A stretch of 64,000 nt of DNA from CAZZBK01 sp964387325 (GTDB lineage Bacteria > Planctomycetota > Planctomycetia > Pirellulales > PNKZ01): the NCBI GenBank assembly GCA_964387325.1, contig CAYLYE010000002.1, positions 19,946 through 83,945 of the forward strand, read 5' to 3'. Below, one piece after another: positions 50,927 to 59,126 of the stretch (the stretch's first letter is position 1; every line of letters starts with the position of its first letter). A program made the position numbers and the translations under genes. The notes beneath the pieces were generated by a model that ran no database searches, was not told the DNA's origin, and saw only the letters and a list, made by a program, of their open reading frames with translations.

Positions 50927-51073
50927 CGGCACACCGCTCCCAATCGGTTACTCAAATGGTCAACCTCTATAGCCTAGCCACCCAAACGCCCCCTGCACAG
51001 TAGGGGGGCTCATTCCGCTCACATCTGGAGAAATCGAGCAAGGTACAGAGGGAGAGCCCATTCGAGGGCGTGC

Positions 51074-51649
51074 TCAAGCCAGCGGATCGCTAAACGGGTC
51101 GATTCCGATCGTTTCGACGCTTTGCGACAAGGGATCCGACGATTGATTTGCCCTCGGAGTGGTTCCGCTGGGGCGAACGATAACCGTCATGCCACGGACT
51201 TCGACGATCCGGACAGGCGTCCCGGGCTCGATCGGCAAACCTTCGCTCAGGGCGTCGATCGTGCGGTCCTCGACCAGCACCGCGCCACTGGGCATCATCA
51301 GGCTCTTGGCGACGCCCGATTTACCAACGAGTTGGCGCAGTTCGCGTCGCAACGGGGAGTCGGGGAGCAGTTCTGACGATTCCGGATTGCGCAACAGCAC
51401 ACGACGCCCAAGAGGCGTATGAGGCCACCAACGCACGCCGACCATCAGACACAGCGGGACGACGATCACCACGCCGGCCATGAACCCCAGCCCGGTCCAA
51501 CGATCGACCATAAACGCCAACACGATCGAGGCACCAAGGCAGCCGAGAGCCGAAACACCCAGCACGCCACCCGACGGCACAAAGAACTCGAGCACCGCGA
51601 AGGTCAAGCCGGCCAGAAACAGGATGATCGCCCAGTAAAGCAAATCCAT
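51074..51649 (-). CDS. Short NfeD-family membrane protein
   Basis: This 191-residue protein has three or four N-terminal spans (YWAIILFLAGLTFAVLEFFV, GLGFMAGVVIVVPLCLMVGV) and a C-terminal OB-like domain (GKSGVAKSLMMPSGAVLVED, GTPVRIVEVRGMTVIVRP). That is the short NfeD type without a protease domain, which in other bacteria works with SPFH proteins such as flotillin. It lies 70 bp downstream of the long NfeD gene on the same strand, so the pair is likely co-expressed. No SPFH gene is seen in the window. The C-terminal tail is acidic and probably disordered. Confidence 0.85.
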   Translation of the reverse strand: MDLLYWAIILFLAGLTFAVLEFFVPSGGVLGVSALGCLGASIVLAFMVDRWTGLGFMAGVVIVVPLCLMVGVRWWPHTPLGRRVLLRNPESSELLPDSPLRRELRQLVGKSGVAKSLMMPSGAVLVEDRTIDALSEGLPIEPGTPVRIVEVRGMTVIVRPSGTTPRANQSSDPLSQSVETIGIDPFSDPLA

Positions 51650-51719
51650 GATGACAATCGAATAACGGATCGGGAATCAGACTCAAATTGACTCGATCGG
51701 CAGCTTGATGAGCGTCTCG

Positions 51720-53912
51720 TTAGACCAGTTTCTTGACCAGTACGCGAGCACCGGTTGTCTTAATCACTTCGATCCGCTCTCCACGATCAACATACTCACC
51801 ACTCGCCAAGCTGACATCGACCAATTCCTCATCAAAGCGGGCTTTGCCACTGGGCACCAGAGGCGTGATCGCGATCCCCGTGCGTCCCAGCAGGTGCTCG
51901 AATGAGGCGAGCGATTCGCGGCGTGACTGCTGATCGAGTTCAGCGCCCGACGGTGGCGCGAGCACCATACGACCCAATCCTGGGGTGCGAGGCAATAGAC
52001 GATTCATGAGCACCGCGGCCATGACCGTCGCAGCGATGATGCCAGTGAGAATCACGAGCGTGTCGCGCAAATGAGCCATCTGATATTCGTTATGCGGCCA
52101 GACAAATGTCTGGCTGGCCAAAATAAGCGAGGCTAAGACGAGCAAGCCGCCACTGAGGCCGAAGATCGTGAGCCCCGGTACGACGAATACTTCGAGCAGA
52201 ATGAGCACCACGCCGGTGATAAACAACAGCACCTCAAGCCAACCGGCGGTGCCGTTGAGAAACTGCGACCAAAAGTAAAGCACGAAGCAAATCGTTCCGG
52301 CGATGCCACCAATGCTGATGCCCGGTGACTGAAGTTCAATGTAGAACGCAGCCAACCCGATGAACAACAGTGCCCAGCTAACTCCCGGCATGTTCAAGGC
52401 ATCGATCAGATTACTGGCCCAGCCGGGCTGCACCAGCCGCGGGCTATTTTGCAGGGCATACACGGTCTTGAAGTCGGCAAAGCCGTCCACGATGTGGCTG
52501 GCGAGCCCGAGCGTCTCAGCGCGTCGACCGTCGAGTTGCAACAGTTCGCCGGGGCGTTTGACCTCGATATCTTGGCGCCAAGCAGCAGCGTCGGCGCGCT
52601 GGGCGAACTGGGCCGCGGTAAAGAAGTCGAATAAGCCATCTTCAAGCCGCACGTACCGCGACACGCCGGGCTCGCGATCGATCAGCGCCGTAAGGAGCCC
52701 CGCGGGACGCAGCTTATCACGTGATAAACGTTGCAGACCTTGGCGCAACAACTGCAGATCATCATCGCTCAACTCGGCTGCTCCGGCGCCCCCCAATACC
52801 GATGAGGGGAGCACGACCAACTCATCACAAGCCAAGGCTGGGAGCATCGCGTCGCCTCGCGCCTCGCCGGCGATATAGGCAACCGTACGACACTGACGCG
52901 GATCGCGACGCGCGAGGTCGTCGGCCAACGACTTACTCGCGGCCCAATCGCCGCCGGGGCTATCGATCCACAGACAGATGAAATTCACGCCGGCATCACG
53001 AATCTGAGTATCCACCAGCTTCTGGATTTTCTCGACCTTGCCGGGCGTCACCACACCGGTCAACTCGACCATTGCGGCGACCCAACCTTGCTCTTGAGTG
53101 GGTGCGTCGACGACCGCTTCTCGCGGCAGACGCCAAGTTTTTGCGATCTCGCTACGGTCGTCGGCTAACAACCCGACCACGTCCCACTCGCGTAGTTGCC
53201 GCGCGGTGAAGAGCCCCGGTGCGCCCGCTGCTTTAATAACCTTTGTCGAGCGGACTGCCTTTTGGAGTTGCAGTTGTTCGAGATCGCCACGGAGCACAAA
53301 CTCGCGGCTCCGCTCGGTCTCGACCAACAACACCTCGGCGTCGCGATTGATCATCCCTAGAGCCAGCGCTTCGGGGACGGTGAGCCGACGCTTGGCGATC
53401 TCGGCATAGCTGCTGCGGAGCCCCTGATCGATGACGGGTTCCAACTTGCCAGCGTCTCCCAACTCAGCGTCGCGCCCCATCACAATCTCGTCACAGGCGA
53501 GTGCGAGCAGCACACCGTGCCCTGTGATGCTCTTGGGGACGTAGGCAATGGTCGTCGCGCCGGTAAGCGTCGGACTCGACAGAAACCTTGCTAGATCGAT
53601 AGCATCGCCGAACGGGACCGGACCGGGCTCGATCTCCAGAATAAACACGGGCCACGCCCCGCGCTGCTTGGCGAGCACAGTGGTCTCGCTGATCGCGCGG
53701 CGGACGCCTTGCTCGGTGCGATTACCCAACGGCGGTGTGAGTCGAATGAGCCGTCCGAGCCGTTTCTGCTCGACGTCAGGAGCCCGTTTCGGTGCCACAT
53801 CTTGAGCGACAATCGGCCAGCCCATGCTCAGCCAAGCGAACATCAGCAGTGTGAACAACACAGGCCAACTTTTGTCCGTAGGCAATCGACTCATGTTTTG
53901 CGACCGGTCCAT
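51720..53912 (-). CDS. Long NfeD-family protein with two ClpP/SppA-like domains
   Basis: This 730-residue protein has a signal or anchor (SWPVLFTLLMFAWLSMGW), then two ClpP/crotonase-like domains. One is near residues 60-280 (VFILEIEPGPVPFGDA, GVLLALACDEIVMGRDAELG) and the other near 285-500 (FICLWIDSPGGDWAASKSLA, LPALACDELVVLPSSVLG). Several membrane spans follow (WALLFIGLAAFYIEL, LEVLLFITGVVLILLEVFVV) and then an OB-like end (GRTGIAITPLVPSGKARF). Long NfeD proteins are membrane-bound serine proteases. At both places where the active-site Ser normally precedes the LALACDEI helix I read ITGHG and EARGD, so serine chemistry is doubtful; an alignment is needed. A GGGAG ribosome-binding site supports the start. 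Confidence 0.87.
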   Translation of the reverse strand: MDRSQNMSRLPTDKSWPVLFTLLMFAWLSMGWPIVAQDVAPKRAPDVEQKRLGRLIRLTPPLGNRTEQGVRRAISETTVLAKQRGAWPVFILEIEPGPVPFGDAIDLARFLSSPTLTGATTIAYVPKSITGHGVLLALACDEIVMGRDAELGDAGKLEPVIDQGLRSSYAEIAKRRLTVPEALALGMINRDAEVLLVETERSREFVLRGDLEQLQLQKAVRSTKVIKAAGAPGLFTARQLREWDVVGLLADDRSEIAKTWRLPREAVVDAPTQEQGWVAAMVELTGVVTPGKVEKIQKLVDTQIRDAGVNFICLWIDSPGGDWAASKSLADDLARRDPRQCRTVAYIAGEARGDAMLPALACDELVVLPSSVLGGAGAAELSDDDLQLLRQGLQRLSRDKLRPAGLLTALIDREPGVSRYVRLEDGLFDFFTAAQFAQRADAAAWRQDIEVKRPGELLQLDGRRAETLGLASHIVDGFADFKTVYALQNSPRLVQPGWASNLIDALNMPGVSWALLFIGLAAFYIELQSPGISIGGIAGTICFVLYFWSQFLNGTAGWLEVLLFITGVVLILLEVFVVPGLTIFGLSGGLLVLASLILASQTFVWPHNEYQMAHLRDTLVILTGIIAATVMAAVLMNRLLPRTPGLGRMVLAPPSGAELDQQSRRESLASFEHLLGRTGIAITPLVPSGKARFDEELVDVSLASGEYVDRGERIEVIKTTGARVLVKKLV

Positions 53913-53958
53913 AGCGAGGTCGCTCCCTTGCCCGCCCTGATGAATGATTTCGTGCAGA

Positions 53959-53986
53959 ATTATAGGCCGCAGCGATCAAGCGTCAA
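53959..53986 (-). promoter_or_regulatory. Promoter of the NfeD operon
   Basis: On the minus strand TTGACG (53981-53986) and TATAAT (53959-53964) are 16 bp apart, a near-consensus sigma-70-type promoter. It lies 47 bp before the long NfeD start at 53912. Confidence 0.65.
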
Positions 53987-54125
53987 ATTCGACTCGTCAC
54001 GGTTGTAGCGATAAGTCGAGGCGAGAAGCCATGATACGCGATAAGTAATCCACTCGCGCTCATAAAAGTCGAATGAACGTAGATCGCGCAGAGGTAAAGG
54101 CAGAGCCCTGCAAAGCCTGGGGGCA

Positions 54126-54668
54126 CTAGGCAGGTATCTCGAAGAGCGATTGGCTCTTCACGATCGCATAATCGTCGGGGAACGTGTGAAAGACCTGCAC
54201 GAGCAGGCTACGATTACGACTCTCGACATTGATATAGCTGAGCGCGCCGAGCGCCATGCGGCCGCTCGACGAGAACTGGTGCAACATGCCTTGCCGTTGC
54301 CCATCGTGGGCCAACTCTTGCTGGAACGTCCAAAAGACCTCGGGCGCGGTGGGCTCAAGTTGGAAGTTGGTGCGGTACGACACGCCGCCGCGCAGCGTCA
54401 TGTGATCGCTCCGCTCCCCCTTGAGCTTGTAGTTGAGCAACCGCCGTTTTTGTGGCAAGGCATGCTGGGCCGATACGCACACCTCGCTGAGCGTCATCGA
54501 CTGATAACGCCACGTCACCACATGCCCCGCGCTGGTGATATCGATCTTCGCCTGATAATCGCCCCGCTGCACGACACGGCTGGAAAGCACCTCGAATAGT
54601 TCCGGGTGCAGCGTGCGGCCGTATAGTTGAAACACCAACTCGGCAACTTTCGGGCGAACGGTAATCAC
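54126..54668 (-). CDS. DUF2617 family protein
   Basis: This 180-residue protein matches DUF2617: VRPKVAELVFQLYGRTLHPE at the start, DYQAKIDITSAGHVVTWRY, LTLSEV-like MTLSEVCVSAQHALP, then PAPEVFW-like TAPEVFWTFQQELAHDG and LSYINVESRNRSLLVQVFH near the end. The family is found in planctomycetes and actinobacteria and its function is unknown. It has no signal peptide or membrane span, so it is cytoplasmic. It is transcribed alone from a good promoter about 97-125 bp upstream. Length is normal. Confidence 0.85.
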   Translation of the reverse strand: MITVRPKVAELVFQLYGRTLHPELFEVLSSRVVQRGDYQAKIDITSAGHVVTWRYQSMTLSEVCVSAQHALPQKRRLLNYKLKGERSDHMTLRGGVSYRTNFQLEPTAPEVFWTFQQELAHDGQRQGMLHQFSSSGRMALGALSYINVESRNRSLLVQVFHTFPDDYAIVKSQSLFEIPA

Positions 54669-54764
54669 AGGCGGAGACTCTCAACAGGCAGATGGATTCC
54701 ACTCGGCGATGCTGCGTGCCAAAGGGCTCAACGAGCCAGGGTCATCACGCGACCTCTACCTCGC

Positions 54765-54793
54765 ATTATAGGCAACATCTTTTTTCGGCGCAA
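54765..54793 (-). promoter_or_regulatory. Promoter of the DUF2617 gene
   Basis: On the minus strand TTGCGC (54788-54793) and TATAAT (54765-54770) are exactly 17 bp apart. The predicted leader is about 90 nt. A run of T (54779-54785) occupies part of the spacer. Confidence 0.55.
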
Positions 54794-54834
54794 AGGGAGC
54801 TTGGAGAACTTCCTGAACTACGCTCAAATTCCTC

Positions 54835-54858
54835 TTGACATTCGTGCAAAAACTGCAC
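54835..54858 (+). promoter_or_regulatory. -35 box and palindromic operator-like site before the cyclase gene
   Basis: A consensus TTGACA (54835-54840) is followed at once by gtgca-aaaac-tgcac (54844-54858), a perfect 5-bp palindrome where the spacer would be. No good -10 is visible at 17 bp, so a bound activator or repressor may decide promoter use. It lies about 38 bp before the ATG at 54896. Confidence 0.4.
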
Positions 54859-54895
54859 CTCAAACTTTTTTTGACCGAGAGTGAGCGATCTACCG

Positions 54896-55681
54896 ATGTT
54901 CTCCCGTTGTCGAATCGTTGATCTCAGCGTACCGCTGGCCCATGAGTCCCCGAGTGAGCCGATGCCGGCGTCGATCCGGTACATCGATCATGCCGGCGAA
55001 GGCTTGCAGCAAATGAAGCTATTCTTCGGCGTCGAGGAAAAAGATTTGGTCTACTCACAAGGGCAGGGGTGGGCCATCGAGGAGATTCAGGCCATCACCC
55101 ACACCGGCACCCATGTCGACGCCCCGTATCACTACGCGGCAACGAGCGCAGGGCGACCCGCTCGACGCATTGACGAAGTGCCACTCGAATGGTGCTTTGC
55201 TCCCGGCGTGGTGCTCGATGTGCGCCACATTGCGGCCGGCGAATTCATCACGATCGACGACCTGCGCGCGGCGCTCGACCGTAGCGAGCACGTGCTTCAG
55301 CCGCTCGATATCGTGCTGCTGCAGACCGGGTCCGACGCGAGGCTCGACACCGCCGAGTATTTTGCCCAACCAGGCCTGGGTCGCGAGGGGACGCTGTGGT
55401 TGGTCGAACAAGGCGTGCGGGTCATTGGCATCGATGCCTACACGCTCGACCGACCGTTTGCGAACATGGTCGCCGACTTCCGTCGCACCGGGGATGGCCG
55501 TTACATCTGGCCAGCCCACTTCGCCGGCATCGAACGGGAGTATTGCCAGATCGAAAAGCTTGCGAACCTCGACAAGTTGCCGCGCAGCGGCTTTCAGGTC
55601 TCATGTTTGCCTGTGAAGATCGAGAAGGCGAGCGCGGCTTGGTGTCGGGCCGTGGCGCTCGTGCCAGCCGACGACCCTTAA
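54896..55681 (+). CDS. Cyclase-family (kynurenine formamidase-like) metal hydrolase
   Basis: This 261-residue protein belongs to the cyclase family (PF04199-type). It has the metal motif THTGTHVDAPYHY (HxGTHxDxPxH), IVDLSVPLAHESP at the start, DIVLLQTGSDARL, and VIGIDAYTLDRPF near the end. Members include arylformamidase, which hydrolyses N-formyl-kynurenine, and many enzymes of unknown substrate; nothing here is specific for tryptophan breakdown. I start it at the ATG at 54896 instead of the GTG at 54881. Its stop overlaps the convergent OmpA-like gene by four bases. Confidence 0.9.
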   Translation: MFSRCRIVDLSVPLAHESPSEPMPASIRYIDHAGEGLQQMKLFFGVEEKDLVYSQGQGWAIEEIQAITHTGTHVDAPYHYAATSAGRPARRIDEVPLEWCFAPGVVLDVRHIAAGEFITIDDLRAALDRSEHVLQPLDIVLLQTGSDARLDTAEYFAQPGLGREGTLWLVEQGVRVIGIDAYTLDRPFANMVADFRRTGDGRYIWPAHFAGIEREYCQIEKLANLDKLPRSGFQVSCLPVKIEKASAAWCRAVALVPADDP

Positions 55682-56574
55682 ATACCCGGAGCGCGGTCCG
55701 GATAAATGACCAACTCGACGCGGTTGTTCCGCTGCTTGCCGGCCGGCGTACCGTTCGAGACCACCGGATGATTCGTGCCATGCCCGACTACGAACAAATG
55801 ATGCGGCGGAATGCGTCCGCGCGTCTGTAATTGATCGTACACCGCCATAGCCCGGCCGATCGAGAGATGCTGATTGCTCGACCAGTGTCCCGGTGGCACC
55901 GGGTCGCTGTCGGTATGTCCTTCGACGCCGATCATTTGCGTGGGGTAGCTGCGCATGACCTCGGCCGCGACAGCGTCGATCGTGGCGATCGCTTGCGGCG
56001 AGAGCCGTGCCGTGCCGGGGTCAAACAGTCGCGAACCGGGCAACTCGATCCGCAGCACATCTCCGTCGACGCGCGTCTCGACCCCAGGAATATTGATTTT
56101 CGAGAGATTCGTTTGCAGGCTGTTGTTGGCCGTGATCGATGCACCGGCGCGTCGGTTGAGCGAGGCCGTCAGCGCCTCGGCGCGACGTGTGGTGTCTTGG
56201 GTCTCGGCTCGCATTTGAGCTGCCGACTGCGTGGCAACGCGCAATTGCTCGCGCATCGCCCCCACCTGATCTTGCAGCACGCGAGTTTCTTGCCGCGACT
56301 GGGCCAGCATCCGTTCGAGTTCTTGATTATCGGTGTCCAACGATGACGCCCGAGTCTGCAACTCCTGGCTGCGTTGGTAGAGCCCCGCGACGGGGTTGGC
56401 CGGAGGAGCACCTGGCATCGCGCCAGCTTGAGCCACGGCCGGCGGCTGTTGATAGCCGCTCATCCGTTGCTGCCACGAGGTCAACAAGCCGGGCTGACCA
56501 TTTTGCGCAGCGCAGCCCACGAGCGACGCCGCGAGCAGCAGCCAGAGCCAGCGTATTGAGCCGGTCCACGGCAT
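55678..56574 (-). CDS. OmpA-family lipoprotein
   Basis: This 298-residue protein has a lipoprotein signal (WLWLLLAASLVGC; lipobox LVGC), a Pro/Ala/Gln-rich linker, a coiled-coil segment at about 65-145 (LDTDNQELERMLAQSRQET, AMREQLRVATQSAAQM) and a C-terminal OmpA-like peptidoglycan-binding domain (MIGVEGHTDSDPV, LSIGRAMAVYDQL, NNRVELVIYPD). It would tether the outer membrane to the wall, showing that this organism keeps a cell-wall attachment system. It is transcribed alone and converges on the cyclase gene with a 4-bp overlap. No TolB or Pal partner is nearby. Confidence 0.9.
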   Translation of the reverse strand: MPWTGSIRWLWLLLAASLVGCAAQNGQPGLLTSWQQRMSGYQQPPAVAQAGAMPGAPPANPVAGLYQRSQELQTRASSLDTDNQELERMLAQSRQETRVLQDQVGAMREQLRVATQSAAQMRAETQDTTRRAEALTASLNRRAGASITANNSLQTNLSKINIPGVETRVDGDVLRIELPGSRLFDPGTARLSPQAIATIDAVAAEVMRSYPTQMIGVEGHTDSDPVPPGHWSSNQHLSIGRAMAVYDQLQTRGRIPPHHLFVVGHGTNHPVVSNGTPAGKQRNNRVELVIYPDRAPGI

Positions 56575-56695
56575 GGACCCACGCTCCCAAAGGGCCGAGA
56601 AAAATGAATCGCAATCGCCACCTTTCGAGGTGGGGCCGGGATGGTAGCAATCGGCTCACATTGCAGCAAGGGCAGTTGAACTCGCGGCCCCCCTT

Positions 56696-56726
56696 TTGAA
56701 CGCCGCACTCCTATTTGTGCTATCAT
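56696..56726 (+). promoter_or_regulatory. Promoter of the DevC-DevA-glycosyltransferase operon
   Basis: An extended -10 TGCTATCAT (TG at 56718, TATCAT at 56721-56726) lies 19 bp after TTGAAC (56696-56701). The start at 56767 follows about 40 bp downstream. The spacing is a little long, which extended -10 promoters tolerate. Confidence 0.45.
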
Positions 56727-56766
56727 CACTGGCAGCGGTAACGTCGTTCATATCTCTAATCGTTGC

Positions 56767-57951
56767 ATGTCCATTTCATCTCGCATGGCTCGCTTTCGTC
56801 GAGTGCCGCTGGCGTGGCTCAATCTGACGCATCAACCTCGTCAGCTCGCGGCCGCAGCCGGCGGTGTGGGTTTCGCGGTGCTGCTCATGTTCATGCAACT
56901 CGGGTTTCGTGGCGCGCTTATCGAAGCCACGCTGCAATTGCCCCGACTGCTCAATGCCGATTTGGTGATGAGCAGCCCGGCCAAGAACACCCTCTCAAAC
57001 AAGGAAACCTTCTCGCGCCGCCGATTGATTGCCGCCCGCGATTGCCCGGGGGTCGCCGCGACATGGCCGTTTTACATGCTGATGCTGCGCGGCGAGTGGC
57101 GCAATCCGCAAACACACGAACTGCATCCGATCACCGTCTATGCGTTCGATCCACATGATCCGGTGCTCAAGATTCCCGAACTGCCGACATTGACTGAGAC
57201 GCTGCTGCTCCCTGGCCGGATTCTCTTCGACCGCAAAGCCAAGCCCGAGTTTGGCAACCCGCGCCCCGGAACCGTCAGCCAACTCTCGGGCGAGCGTGTC
57301 GAGGTCGTCGGCAACTTTGACCTGGGAGCCGACTTTGTCAGCGACGGCAATATCCTGATGAGCGACCAGAGCTATCGCGATATTTTTTTCCCTCCCGCCG
57401 CGCGTGCCACGGCGCTCGCGGGGGTCGACCTCGGGCTCATCAAGCTCGTAAGCGGCGCTGACCCCGGCGAGGTTCGTGACCGCTTGCGGCGCACGCTCGG
57501 CAATGACATTCAGATCCTCACCCGCAACGAATTCATCGCGCAGGAACAGGCCTTCTGGCAAACCGCGACTCCCGTCGGCTATATCTTCGGTTTTGGCACC
57601 GTGCTAGGATTCGTCGTGGGAGTGCTCATCTGTTATCAAGTCTTGTACTCCGACATTGCCAATCATTTGAGCGAGTACGCCACGCTTAAAGCGCTGGGGT
57701 ATCCGGCCGGGTTTTTTATGCGGATCGTGTTCGAGCAATCGTTGTGGCTCGCGGTGATCGGGTTTATCCCCGGCACGCTCGCCGCCTTGGGATTGTACGG
57801 AACTCTGGCAATGCTCACGCACTTGCCGTTGCAAATGACCCTGGAGCGCAGCCTGTTTGTGCTGACGCTGACCCTGGCCATGTGTGTCGTCTCGGGCGCG
57901 CTCTCCATTCGCCGTCTACTTCAGGCCGACCCGGCGGAGCTGTTCCGATGA
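56767..57951 (+). CDS. DevC-type ABC transporter permease
   Basis: This 394-residue protein is a FtsX/MacB-like permease of the DevC group. It has an N-terminal span (LAAAAGGVGFAVLLMFMQLGF), a large outer domain (about 60-265; NADLVMSSPAKNTLSNKETF, FDLGADFVSDGNILMSDQSY) and three C-terminal spans (GYIFGFGTVLGFVVGVLICYQ, IGFIPGTLAALGLYGTLAML). In cyanobacteria DevBCA exports glycolipids together with TolC. Here the ATPase follows with an ATGA overlap, but no DevB-type adaptor is next to it, so the adaptor may be elsewhere or absent. Substrate is unknown. Confidence 0.88.
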   Translation: MSISSRMARFRRVPLAWLNLTHQPRQLAAAAGGVGFAVLLMFMQLGFRGALIEATLQLPRLLNADLVMSSPAKNTLSNKETFSRRRLIAARDCPGVAATWPFYMLMLRGEWRNPQTHELHPITVYAFDPHDPVLKIPELPTLTETLLLPGRILFDRKAKPEFGNPRPGTVSQLSGERVEVVGNFDLGADFVSDGNILMSDQSYRDIFFPPAARATALAGVDLGLIKLVSGADPGEVRDRLRRTLGNDIQILTRNEFIAQEQAFWQTATPVGYIFGFGTVLGFVVGVLICYQVLYSDIANHLSEYATLKALGYPAGFFMRIVFEQSLWLAVIGFIPGTLAALGLYGTLAMLTHLPLQMTLERSLFVLTLTLAMCVVSGALSIRRLLQADPAELFR

Positions 57952-59111
57952 ACCAGGACACACCCAGCCAAATGCTCCGCGCCAGCTCGCGGCTCGCCAC
58001 CCGCGAGCTGCCTCGCGGCGCCGACGCGCTCAGTGTGCAGATCCAAGGTCTGCAACACTGGTATGGCAAAGGAGAACTCCGCAAACAGGCGCTGTTCGAC
58101 AATCACTTGGAGCTGTCGCGCGGCGAGATCGTCATTATGACGGGCCCCTCGGGCTCGGGCAAAACAACCTTGCTCACGCTCATCGGCGCACTCCGCGGCG
58201 TACAACAAGGACGATTGTCCGTGCTGGGGCGAGAGCTGTCGCAACTCAGCCCCAGGGAGCTTGTCGGGGTGCGACGTGATATCGGGTTTATCTTCCAAGC
58301 CCACAATCTGTTCGCCTCGCTGACGGCGCTGCAAAATGTCCGCATGGCGCTGGAGCTGCACGACGTTGCCCCGCAGCGCCGCGATGAACAGGCCGCCGAA
58401 ATGCTCCGAGCCCTGGGACTTGAACAGCGATTGCATTACAAGCCGCAGTCACTCAGCGGCGGACAACGACAGCGCGTCGCGATCGCTCGCGCCCTGGTTA
58501 ACAAGCCGCAGATCGTCCTGGCCGACGAACCCACCGCGGCACTCGACAAGCAATCGGGCCGCGACGTGGTCGAACTGCTCAAGACAATTGCCCGCATACA
58601 ACGAGCCACGATCTTGATCGTGACGCACGACAATCGCATTCTCGACGTGGCCGACCGCATCGTGAATATGGTCGACGGCCGCATTATTTCTGACGTTGTT
58701 GTGAGCTCTGCGGCTGTCGTATGCGACTTTCTCAGGCAATGTCGACTGTTTAAGAATCTCACGCCAGCGACGTTGAGCAGCGTGGCCGACAGTGTCGAGA
58801 TCGAATCAGTCGACGCGGGGCAAGAGGTGGTCCGGCAAGGGGAGTCAGGCGATAAATTCTATATTATCCGCCAAGGCCGCGCCGAAGTGCTGGTCCGCGA
58901 CGACACGGGGCCCCGGCGCGTGGCAACGCTCGTCGAACGTGACTTCTTCGGCGAGGCGGCTTTGCTCACCGGTGAACCACGCAACGCCACGGTGCGGGCA
59001 CTCGACAACCTCGATCTCTATGTGCTGGGCAAAGTTGAATTCCAACGCGCCATCGATAGCTGTGCGTCTTTTCACGACGAACTTCGACACGCGGTCTTTG
59101 AACGACAATAA
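57948..59111 (+). CDS. DevA-type ABC ATPase fused to a cyclic-nucleotide-binding domain
   Basis: This 387-residue protein has a LolD/DevA-like ATPase (about 27-250) with Walker A GPSGSGKT (66-73), signature LSGGQ (169-173), Walker B LADEP (191-195) and the His227 switch, so it should hydrolyse ATP. It then carries a complete cNMP-binding domain (about 262-385): LFKNLTPATLSSVADSVEI, RQGESGDKFYIIRQGRAEVL, and the phosphate-binding cassette FFGEAALLTGEPRNATVRA with Gly335, Glu336 and Arg345. Cyclic nucleotides could gate export. The ATGA overlap couples it to the permease gene, and the TPR glycosyltransferase gene follows 15 bp later. Confidence 0.92.
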   Translation: MNQDTPSQMLRASSRLATRELPRGADALSVQIQGLQHWYGKGELRKQALFDNHLELSRGEIVIMTGPSGSGKTTLLTLIGALRGVQQGRLSVLGRELSQLSPRELVGVRRDIGFIFQAHNLFASLTALQNVRMALELHDVAPQRRDEQAAEMLRALGLEQRLHYKPQSLSGGQRQRVAIARALVNKPQIVLADEPTAALDKQSGRDVVELLKTIARIQRATILIVTHDNRILDVADRIVNMVDGRIISDVVVSSAAVVCDFLRQCRLFKNLTPATLSSVADSVEIESVDAGQEVVRQGESGDKFYIIRQGRAEVLVRDDTGPRRVATLVERDFFGEAALLTGEPRNATVRALDNLDLYVLGKVEFQRAIDSCASFHDELRHAVFERQ

Positions 59112-59126
59112 AGGAAACCGGGCCGT

